This document shows positions 1-5,474 of a DNA stretch of 5,474 bases, one piece after another. The notes beneath the pieces were generated by a model. The model did not search any database and was not told the DNA's origin. It saw only the letters and a list, made by a program, of their open reading frames with translations. The number at the start of each line of letters is the position of its first letter. Position 1 is the stretch's first letter. Origin of the DNA: WTAW01 sp050124775 (GTDB taxonomy: Bacteria; Acidobacteriota; Aminicenantia; Aminicenantales; Aminicenantaceae); the NCBI GenBank assembly GCA_050124775.1, contig JASFEP010000318.1:1-5474 (forward strand), in the 5' to 3' direction. Made by a program: the position numbers and the translations under genes.

Positions 1-572
1 GAGACGGTTTCGCCAATTCCGCCAATCTTTATCTAGAGCATTTTCCCTACATCGATCGCCTCTGGTTCGGGGAATATTTTGATGCCGATGCGCCTCCGGA
101 ATTCTGGCTGGTGGAGATGTCGGGGATTCCCTTCGGTCTCATGGGGGAGATGCTGCAGGATGGCGGCAATGCCTGGAGGGGAATGCTGTATGGCATGACG
201 GCCCGGCTGCCCTGGGCAGGAGATCCCCGGTCCCTGTGGAAGCTCTGGGATGATTTCGGCATACAGGAAGCGGACATGTATGGATACTGGTCGCCGACCA
301 GCCCTGTGAAAGTGGCGGTCAATAAAAATGTCAAAGTCACGTCCTACGTCAGGAAGGACGCGGCTTTGATCGCCATTGCCAGTTGGGAAAAAGACAGAGT
401 GGAGATTCCTCTCAAAATAGACTGGGAGGCATTGGATCTTGATCCCGACAAAACTGTTCTGGCGGCACCTTTTATTTCCAAATTTCAGGGAGCCGTGCAG
501 TTCTCACCGAAGGATCTCATCCCTGTGGAACCCGGCCGAGGTTGGCTGTTGATTTTGAGAGAAGGCCAGTGA
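1..572 (+). CDS. Glycoside-hydrolase-like protein (DUF6067 type), C-terminal part
   Basis: The gene is open at the left edge. The reading frame starts at base 3 and gives 189 residues before a TGA stop. By resemblance, not by search, this is the end of a large DUF6067-type glycoside hydrolase domain protein, probably acting on polysaccharide or glycoconjugates outside the cytoplasm. Visible family-like segments are HFPYIDRLWFGE (residues 13-24), PEFWLVEMSGIPFGLMGEML (about 32-51) and the aromatic stretch LWKLWDDFGIQEADMYGYW, which fit the last strands and helices of a TIM-barrel domain. From about residue 110 the sequence alternates in beta-strand fashion (LIAIASW, VEIPLKIDW) and ends GRGWLLIL, fitting a small C-terminal beta-sandwich. 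The frame is open upstream of the GTG at 111, and that upstream part matches the family style, so 111 is not the start. The catalytic residues cannot be assigned from this fragment. The gene converges with the lipoprotein gene and need not be functionally linked to it. Confidence 0.72.
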   Translation, partial: DGFANSANLYLEHFPYIDRLWFGEYFDADAPPEFWLVEMSGIPFGLMGEMLQDGGNAWRGMLYGMTARLPWAGDPRSLWKLWDDFGIQEADMYGYWSPTSPVKVAVNKNVKVTSYVRKDAALIAIASWEKDRVEIPLKIDWEALDLDPDKTVLAAPFISKFQGAVQFSPKDLIPVEPGRGWLLILREGQ

Positions 573-733
573 CATTTGGCAGGGAGCGAAAATTAATAAG
601 AAATTCCCGATATCCAACCTATGGGGTGTGTTTTATAATACCAAGATAAGAACGCTTGCTTGTGAACGACCGGTCTCGCATGCTTTACGTTAAGGCGCGG
701 AAATAGGCGATCTGGATTCTATCTCCCTCTAAC
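573..733. other. Gene-free gap between convergent genes
   Basis: These 161 bases separate the stop codons of the plus-strand hydrolase gene and the minus-strand lipoprotein gene, so transcription termination in both directions would be expected here. I found no strong GC-rich stem followed by a T run on either strand. The only notable bits are the 8-base palindrome GACCGGTC, with no T tract beside it, and a TATAAT at 634-639 with no good -35 partner and no plus-strand gene after it. No small coding gene is supported. Confidence 0.6.
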
Positions 734-2770
734 TTAGTGCTTTAGCCTTGGGCAGTGGACCACCTCGCAGAAGAACATGGCTCTCACGGTGCCCTTTTCG
801 TCTTTGACGAATGAAAATTTGCGCTTGCCCTGGCTGTCGACCCAGATCCCCTCTTCGTCCGGGCCTTCCAGGTAGAGAGTCCCCGGCTCGGGGCCTCGCA
901 TGGCGAGCGTGTTGTTTTTATAAAGCACAGTGAGATGCGCCCTTTCCATCGGGATGGGATATTCACCGATGTAAGGGCGGTACTCTTCGGGAACCTTGTT
1001 CGGGATGTCTTCATTCGTCTGTTTCTTGGGTATTCTTGCGGAGTTGAGGATGGTCAGTCCGGTCACGCGGCCTGTTCTATCCTGCTGGAAGGAAACGCCC
1101 GCATCTTCGGTGAGCTTGAAATACCATATCCCATTCTCATCGGGCTCCCTCAATTCGAACACCATTCGACCCGGAATATCCAGGGCCAGGCTTTTGTTCT
1201 GGACCAGGATGGTGAGAACATTCTCGGGCCCTCTGTATTTACCGACATAGGGTTCGTATTGAGTGAGGACCTCTCCTTCAGGCTCCTCTCCGAATTTTTG
1301 TGAACCAGCCTCGAAATCGAGGATCTCCAGCTTCTTTGGATTCCAGGCGATCTGCATGGAGGTCAACTCACCCAGCCGGATATGACCCGAATCCACATAG
1401 TCGATCTCCCGGATGGTCGTATCGAGCGTGACCCAGCCCGCATCTCCCATGTAGACTTCGTTCCATCCGTGCTGACCGAATCCTCCCCCAGCGTTGGGAA
1501 TATACATACAGCCCCAGACTACCCGAGCCGGGATCCCCACGGCGCGGCAGAACGCCGCGAAAAGCTTGGAATGGGCGCCGCACTCTCCAGCGCGGAGGTC
1601 ATACGTGTTGCGTGCGGAGCCTCCTCCCGGAATGTCGTATCCGATCTCTTCGGCGACCCAGCGGCTCAACCGTTTTGCAGCCTCCCAGGAGTCCCGGGAG
1701 CCTTGGGTCAATTCCGCGGCCTTCCGGATCAAAACAGAGTCGTTCGATTCGATAAGGTCTTCAGGCTCCAAGTAGGGCTTCAGAGTTTCATCCCCGCTGA
1801 AATCCGGCGGAAATGGCGGGGCGTTCTGTCCGTCGTATTTTTTATGGTTGATTTTAAAAATCCCATCGATCACATTGTTTTCGACCGTTCCCTCGAAAAT
1901 TTGTCCCGGGACGTTGAGGCTGGCCGGTGTGATCCATGTCCCCACGGGATCCAGGGAAGCCTTCACATTCATGCGGGAGATGGCCCGGATATCCGAAATA
2001 TTTACGCCGACCTTCGCGATGATATCATCGTCCACATTCACTCTTTTGATTTTTGATCGGATGGACCGGCTGGCCAGAGCTATCGTCCGTGTCGGTAATT
2101 CTGCTTTGAGAAGGTATCCTCTTTCTGTGTCGATCCAGACAGTCGTTTTTAGGCCGATTGTGTGATTTAGGGTATCGAAGACATAGGCCGTATATTCCTT
2201 CCCAGCCATTTTGAGAGTCTCCATTCCCTTTCTCGTGACTGTCGTTTCTTGGATTTCTCCATCCAGGATGTTGAATTCTTTATAGCGTTTTGTATCTGTG
2301 TCATCCGCTCCGAAATCCTCGATCAGATGAGGGTTCCAGATCGAATTACCGAGAACGACATCGGGGGGAAGGAGAACTTCTTTTTTAGTATTGCTGGGCA
2401 GGGAAGTGATCCGGGCCTTATTGCCGTCGATCTCGATGTCGATCGTCATATGGAAGCTCTCCGAGTCGATCTCGGTCTCGTGAGTGAAAAATTGTCCTGT
2501 CTGAGGGTCGATCTGGGAGACGGACGAGATGCGCGTATCTACCTCTGCGCCGAGCGCCACTGTGCGCGCTGTGACTCTTTCATCCACAACCATAACGGGT
2601 CTGCCGCCCTTGTCATCAAGCCGGATTGTAACCTTTGAAAAGCCGAATGTCTGGCCGTTCTTCTCAGCCGCATAATACAGTGTTTCTCCGCTGTTCTGAC
2701 AGGCGGAAAAGACACCCCAAAGAACAATAACGGGTGTTATCCATAAGTGATGTTTTTTCAAAACATTCAT
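734..2770 (-). CDS. Lipoprotein with transglutaminase-like domain and two C-terminal repeats
   Basis: A 678-residue protein starting at the ATG at 2770, chosen because GAGGA lies 5 bases upstream and because the next residues form a clean type II signal peptide: MNVLKKHH, a hydrophobic core, then VFSAC with the lipidated Cys at residue 24. A GTG at 2803 would add 11 residues and overlap the upstream gene. Residues about 30-245 are a beta-rich domain I do not recognise. Residues about 345-455 are a transglutaminase-like (papain-fold) domain with all three expected residues: Cys397 in GECGAHS, His434 in QHGWNEVY and Asp450 in TLDTT, plus the typical GIPARVVWG between Cys and His. Such domains act as proteases, amidases or crosslinkers, and the substrate is unknown here. 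Residues about 505-675 are two copies of a DUF3471-like beta module. The protein is probably anchored on the periplasmic face of the inner or outer membrane. It is the last gene of a minus-strand run, 8 bases after the zinc-ribbon gene. Confidence 0.87.
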   Translation of the reverse strand: MNVLKKHHLWITPVIVLWGVFSACQNSGETLYYAAEKNGQTFGFSKVTIRLDDKGGRPVMVVDERVTARTVALGAEVDTRISSVSQIDPQTGQFFTHETEIDSESFHMTIDIEIDGNKARITSLPSNTKKEVLLPPDVVLGNSIWNPHLIEDFGADDTDTKRYKEFNILDGEIQETTVTRKGMETLKMAGKEYTAYVFDTLNHTIGLKTTVWIDTERGYLLKAELPTRTIALASRSIRSKIKRVNVDDDIIAKVGVNISDIRAISRMNVKASLDPVGTWITPASLNVPGQIFEGTVENNVIDGIFKINHKKYDGQNAPPFPPDFSGDETLKPYLEPEDLIESNDSVLIRKAAELTQGSRDSWEAAKRLSRWVAEEIGYDIPGGGSARNTYDLRAGECGAHSKLFAAFCRAVGIPARVVWGCMYIPNAGGGFGQHGWNEVYMGDAGWVTLDTTIREIDYVDSGHIRLGELTSMQIAWNPKKLEILDFEAGSQKFGEEPEGEVLTQYEPYVGKYRGPENVLTILVQNKSLALDIPGRMVFELREPDENGIWYFKLTEDAGVSFQQDRTGRVTGLTILNSARIPKKQTNEDIPNKVPEEYRPYIGEYPIPMERAHLTVLYKNNTLAMRGPEPGTLYLEGPDEEGIWVDSQGKRKFSFVKDEKGTVRAMFFCEVVHCPRLKH
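746..1258 (-). repeat. Two tandem protein repeats at the lipoprotein C-terminus
   Basis: The translated sequence holds two diverged copies of one module: residues about 505-582 (bases 1258-1025) and about 597-675 (bases 982-746). Shared landmarks in order are YEPYVGKY / YRPYIGEY, LTILVQNKSLAL / LTVLYKNNTLAM, a PDENGIW / PDEEGIW turn, VSFQQDRTGRV / FSFVKDEKGTV, and a closing hydrophobic strand. The pattern (Y-x-x-Y-x-G-x-Y, then a small beta barrel ending in F-x-x-D-x-x-G-x-V) resembles the DUF3471 or lipocalin-like tails often found behind serine hydrolases and peptidases. The copies are too diverged to be visible as a direct DNA repeat. Confidence 0.7.
2699..2770 (-). other. Lipoprotein signal peptide and lipobox
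   Basis: This codes residues 1-24 of the transglutaminase lipoprotein: a short basic start (LKKHH), a hydrophobic core (LWITPVIVLWGV) and the lipobox FSAC, whose Cys codon is TGT at 2701-2699. Ser at -2 and Ala at -1 are typical. Phe at -3 is less usual than Leu but is tolerated. The residues after the Cys are Gln and Asn, not Asp, so no classical inner-membrane retention signal is seen; that rule comes from enterobacteria and may not hold here. Confidence 0.8.
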
Positions 2771-2775
2771 GTTAT

Positions 2776-2780
2776 TCCTC
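2776..2780 (-). promoter_or_regulatory. Ribosome binding site of the lipoprotein gene, overlapping the upstream stop
   Basis: Reading the minus strand, TGAGGAATAAC precedes the ATG at 2770. GAGGA is 5 bases from the start, and its first two bases are part of the TGA stop (2781-2779) of the zinc-ribbon gene. This decides the start in favour of ATG 2770 over GTG 2803. It also suggests that ribosomes finishing the upstream gene help initiate this one. Confidence 0.75.
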
Positions 2781-3090
2781 AGTCTCTGAATTGATACCCG
2801 CACTTAGGACAGTATTTTGTCTGAAAGGCATCGCCCATAAGTCCTTTGCATACCGGACATCTCCAATCGATGATGATAAATATCAGCAGGCCGATGATAA
2901 CCAGCGTGAAGACCGGTCCCCAAACATGTTTGGGGAGACCGAAAAGGATGAAATTCGGAAAAGTGAAAAAAGCCCCGATCAACAGGCTCATTGTGATGAT
3001 AAAGACCGTTATCCTTCGCTTTTTCCGCTTTTGAAAATCCTGCTGAAAATGCCTTTTTTGTTCTTCTGTGTATTGATCGGTGCGTTCTAT
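2779..3090 (-). CDS. Small two-pass membrane protein with C-terminal zinc ribbon
   Basis: I read this as a 103-residue protein starting at an ATA codon; the first ATG is only at 2991, residue 34. The upstream in-frame codons look truly coding: a charged, Glu/Gln/Lys/Arg-rich segment (YTEEQKRHFQQDFQKRKKRR, residues 7-26) runs straight into membrane segment 1 (about 27-50). Starting at ATG 2991 would cut that segment in half, and no ribosome binding site lies close to 2991 (the nearest AAGGA is 20 bases away). A second membrane segment covers about residues 57-75. The tail has two Cys pairs, CPVCK (78-82) and CPKCG (94-98), forming a zinc-ribbon-like knuckle. The basic stretch before segment 1 suggests that both ends are cytoplasmic. 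No enzyme motif is present, and a role in metal sensing, protein binding or assembly cannot be told apart. It lies 61 bases after the permease gene and 8 bases before the lipoprotein gene. Confidence 0.75.
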   Translation of the reverse strand: MERTDQYTEEQKRHFQQDFQKRKKRRITVFIITMSLLIGAFFTFPNFILFGLPKHVWGPVFTLVIIGLLIFIIIDWRCPVCKGLMGDAFQTKYCPKCGYQFRD

Positions 3091-3151
3091 TTTATCCTGT
3101 CCTTGTTCGGTAGATATAATACATTTTGATACGGATATTTATTCTGTCTGG
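3091..3151 (-). other. Short gap between permease and zinc-ribbon genes
   Basis: These 61 bases contain no hairpin and T run that would stop transcription and no clear promoter, so read-through from the permease gene is likely. An 11-codon ATG frame (3124-3092, including TAA) sits in the gap and ends one base before the ATA start. It has no ribosome binding site and is not called as a gene. Confidence 0.5.
3095..3104 (-). promoter_or_regulatory. Ribosome binding site supporting an ATA start
   Basis: On the minus strand AAGGACAGGATAAA directly precedes the ATA at 3090. AAGGA ends 9 bases, and AGGA 4 bases, before that codon, so one of two Shine-Dalgarno cores is well placed. No ATG, GTG or TTG exists in frame between the upstream stop (TAA, bases 3144-3142) and 2991, which leaves ATA as the best start by position. 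Confidence 0.5.
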
Positions 3152-5474
3152 TTATTCATAACGCAAAGCGTCGATCGGGTCGGATGTTGCGGCCTTGAGG
3201 GCCTGATAGATGACTGGGAGTGCGGCGATGATCAGGGAAAGTCCGCCGGCTAAAAGGAAAAGTGCAATATTTATGCCGGTCCTGTAGGCAAAATTCTCCA
3301 GCCATTTATGCATTGCATAAAATGCTATGGGCCAGGCGATGATATTGGCCAGCATAACCCAGCGGGAAAATTCCTTGGAGAGCAAAAGGGTGATGCCCGA
3401 GACAGAGGATCCCAGGATCTTGCGGATGCCGATCTCTTTGGTTCTCTGTTCGACGGAGAACGCCGACAGGCCGAAAATACCCAAGCAGGAGATAAATACC
3501 GCCAGCACGGCAAAATAGGTGAATATCTTTCCCAATCGCTGCTCTGCTTGATAGAGCGCACCTAGTCCCTGATCGAGAAAATCGTATTCCACAGGATAGT
3601 TCGGTGCGTTTTTTGCCGAAGTCTCCTGGATATATGCCATTGTGTCCGGAACATTGACCGAGTTGATCTTGACGAAGACATATTTGAGCGCGTTGGCGGC
3701 AAACGCCGGATTGATGGTAAAAACTTGGGGCATGATCTCTCTGTGGAGAGACACATGATGGAAGTCTTTGACCACACCGATGATCTGACCTTCTTCTCCC
3801 CAGAATTTGAGCCGCTCTCCGACCGGCGATTCCATGCCCATGTATTTGGCAGCGGTCTGGTTGATGAGAAAATTTTTCCTGTCAGAGATATTGGCTCTTT
3901 CAAAGCTGCGGCCCTCGAGGATCTCCATGTCAAAAAGCTTGATGTAGTCCGCATCCGCGATGGAGTACCTGAGATTTGGGACAAAGTCAGGATCTTTGCC
4001 GTCCCATTCGACACCCCCGGTTTTATAGTCCTCATCATAGGGGACAGCCTGGCCTGCAGTGACACCGAGGATGTTGGGATTTCGCAGCAGCTCGTTCCTA
4101 AAAACCGGATAGCGTCCTTTCAAGTCTGTGTTGAACGGGAGTTTCACAACATAATCTGTATTCATACCCAACGGCCTGTTCCGGACATAGTTCAACTGTT
4201 TAAAAACCACTGCCGTGCTGATTATGAGCAGAACGGAAATCGTGAATTGCCCGACGACCGAGACGACCCGGAATGCAGATCGGTTGTTTTTGAAGTGAAA
4301 AGACGCCCTAAGGGTGTCGACCGGTGTGATCCTCGTAAGAAACAGTGCAGGATAACTCCCCGACACGATCCCCACACACAAAACCAAACAGAAAAGGAAT
4401 AGGAATAAAACGGAAGTCTGGGCAGCTAAAAATGTCAAGTATTTGGATGTGAGATTGCTGAGCGTGGGCAAGGCCAATTTAACAAAAAGCAGAGAAAGAG
4501 CGAGCGCAAACAAGGACATAAATATCGATTCACCCAGGAATTGATAGATCAGGTGGATCCTTTTGGCCCCTACGACTTTCCGAAGACCCACTTCTTTGGC
4601 CCGGTTGCTGGCGCTCGCTGTGGTCAGATTCATGTAGTTGATGCACGCGATAAAAAGGATAAACACCGCGATCACAGAAAAGATGTAGACATATGTCATC
4701 CGGCCGAAAGACAGGTGGACTTCGGTCATCGGCATGATACCGACTTTGAATGTTCCAGATAAATTGTATGGGGCATTCGTATGGAATGAACCCTCGATCT
4801 TGTTTTGAAAATCGTCGATGTCGACATTTTTGTCCATTAGAACAAAGGACTGGTCCCTCCAGTTCCAGTTGGTGGCCAGGTCCTCTTCCAGAGGGGATAG
4901 AAAATCGAACTGAATATGGGATCTGGAGGGCACCCGCACGACACCTGTGACGACAAGATCTTCCCGGTTGTTGAAGGTCAATTTTTTTCCGATAGGATCG
5001 TCCTCACCGAAATATTTATTGGCGACCTCCTCCCTGAGAATGAGGGAATTGGGATTTTTCAGCGCTGTGGATGGATCTCCTCTGACGAAAGAAAATGTGA
5101 ACATGGAAAAAAAGCAGGGATCGACTAGAATGCCTTTATCTTCATAGAACTTGACCTGTTGACCGTTTTCACGGTGATATTTGAAGGAACACGTCATAAG
5201 ATTGAGTTCATATATACGAGTGTAATCGACGATCTCCGGATATTCCGAAGCTAGAATATGCGCAAGAGCATAGGGAACGTTGTAGTCGACGACATCGTTG
5301 GGATGAGTGATGGTGAGAAGATAGAGATCATCTTTATTGGTGTGAAAGTTATCGTAGCTCAACTCATCCTGGACCCAAAGGGCGATCAAGATAAAGCAAG
5401 CCATTCCCACGGCAAGCCCCAATACGTTGATGGTCGCGGCCAGTTTGTTCCCAAGGAGGTTTCGCAGCATGATC
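3152..5474 (-). CDS. ABC transporter permease, MacB_PCD/FtsX type, missing its first few residues
   Basis: At least 772 residues, open at the right edge. The first visible ATG (5470) begins MLRNLLGNKL, but relatives usually have several more residues before the equivalent RNLLRNK segment and the frame stays open, so the true start probably lies just outside. Numbered from that Met, membrane segments fall near 14-34, 258-281, 312-332, 351-379, 403-423, 649-672, 701-720 and 733-757. The two large extracytoplasmic domains (about 40-255 and 430-645) are MacB-periplasmic-core-like. The second contains IIGVVKDFHHVSL, typical of this group. Each half has the cytoplasmic FtsX coupling-helix motif: KEVGLRKVVGAKR (292-304) and KEIGIRKILGSSV (678-690). 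This is the duplicated 8-helix form, not the 4-helix MacB or LolCE form. Such proteins work with a separate ATPase in mechanotransmission or export from the envelope; the substrate is unknown. No ATPase gene is in the window. The protein ends DALRYE with a TAA stop, and the family usually ends this way. Confidence 0.92.
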   Translation of the reverse strand, partial: IMLRNLLGNKLAATINVLGLAVGMACFILIALWVQDELSYDNFHTNKDDLYLLTITHPNDVVDYNVPYALAHILASEYPEIVDYTRIYELNLMTCSFKYHRENGQQVKFYEDKGILVDPCFFSMFTFSFVRGDPSTALKNPNSLILREEVANKYFGEDDPIGKKLTFNNREDLVVTGVVRVPSRSHIQFDFLSPLEEDLATNWNWRDQSFVLMDKNVDIDDFQNKIEGSFHTNAPYNLSGTFKVGIMPMTEVHLSFGRMTYVYIFSVIAVFILFIACINYMNLTTASASNRAKEVGLRKVVGAKRIHLIYQFLGESIFMSLFALALSLLFVKLALPTLSNLTSKYLTFLAAQTSVLFLFLFCLVLCVGIVSGSYPALFLTRITPVDTLRASFHFKNNRSAFRVVSVVGQFTISVLLIISTAVVFKQLNYVRNRPLGMNTDYVVKLPFNTDLKGRYPVFRNELLRNPNILGVTAGQAVPYDEDYKTGGVEWDGKDPDFVPNLRYSIADADYIKLFDMEILEGRSFERANISDRKNFLINQTAAKYMGMESPVGERLKFWGEEGQIIGVVKDFHHVSLHREIMPQVFTINPAFAANALKYVFVKINSVNVPDTMAYIQETSAKNAPNYPVEYDFLDQGLGALYQAEQRLGKIFTYFAVLAVFISCLGIFGLSAFSVEQRTKEIGIRKILGSSVSGITLLLSKEFSRWVMLANIIAWPIAFYAMHKWLENFAYRTGINIALFLLAGGLSLIIAALPVIYQALKAATSDPIDALRYE

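Noticed and set aside
634..639. A perfect TATAAT on the plus strand after the hydrolase gene
   Set aside because: Hexamers 16-18 bases upstream match TTGACA poorly, and the only downstream gene is on the other strand. It is most likely chance in an AT-rich gap.
670..677. Palindrome GACCGGTC in the convergent gap as a terminator stem
   Set aside because: It is a perfect 8-base palindrome with no loop and no T tract on either side, so it cannot form a normal intrinsic terminator.
1382..2056. A 224-codon plus-strand open frame opposite the lipoprotein gene
   Set aside because: It lies fully antisense to a well-supported gene, its translation has no family-like motifs and low-complexity helix or strand patterning is absent. 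It is a shadow of the codon use of the real gene.
2771..2803. Upstream GTG start for the lipoprotein (11 extra residues)
   Set aside because: It would overlap the zinc-ribbon gene, has no better ribosome binding site, and puts a longer basic stretch before a signal peptide that is already complete from ATG 2770.
2846..3129. Plus-strand open frames over the zinc-ribbon gene
   Set aside because: Their translations are unlike any family. The minus-strand reading has two Cys pairs and two membrane segments, so the plus-strand frames are shadows.
3725..4402. A 225-codon plus-strand open frame opposite the permease gene
   Set aside because: It is fully antisense to the permease coding sequence, has no recognisable domain and no supporting context. 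It is a shadow frame.

Overview
The window looks like part of a chromosome from a Gram-negative-type bacterium with roughly balanced base composition. It carries a lipoprotein signal peptide, a large MacB/FtsX-type permease and good purine-rich ribosome binding sites. Double-FtsX permeases without a visible ATPase, combined with DUF6067-like glycoside hydrolases, are common in Acidobacteriota-related lineages (including Candidatus Aminicenantes) and in Bacteroidota-like phyla. An Aminicenantes-like source is my low-confidence guess. There are no rRNA or tRNA genes, no CRISPR array, and no insertion sequence or phage genes.

Layout. (1) Positions 1-572, plus strand: the 3' end of a glycoside-hydrolase-like protein (DUF6067 type), open at the left edge. 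(2) Positions 573-733: a gene-free gap between convergent genes, with no convincing terminator. (3) Positions 734-5474, minus strand: a run of three genes transcribed right to left. First comes a large ABC-transporter permease of the MacB_PCD/FtsX family, cut at its 5' end by the window edge. After 61 bases comes a small protein with two membrane segments and a C-terminal zinc ribbon. After 8 bases comes a lipoprotein of about 678 residues with a complete transglutaminase-like Cys-His-Asp triad and two tandem C-terminal beta-rich repeats.

How the genes may work together. The close spacing of the zinc-ribbon and lipoprotein genes, with the lipoprotein ribosome binding site lying on the zinc-ribbon stop codon, supports co-translation of these two. 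The permease is probably in the same transcript. All three products should sit in or on the cell envelope, but no shared pathway can be proved from sequence alone.

The most useful single observation is that the zinc-ribbon protein almost certainly starts well upstream of its first ATG. The in-frame codons before that ATG encode a charged N-terminus and the first half of membrane segment 1. The best-placed start is an ATA codon preceded by AAGGACAGGA. The window otherwise holds recognisable families; I do not see strong evidence for a wholly new system.
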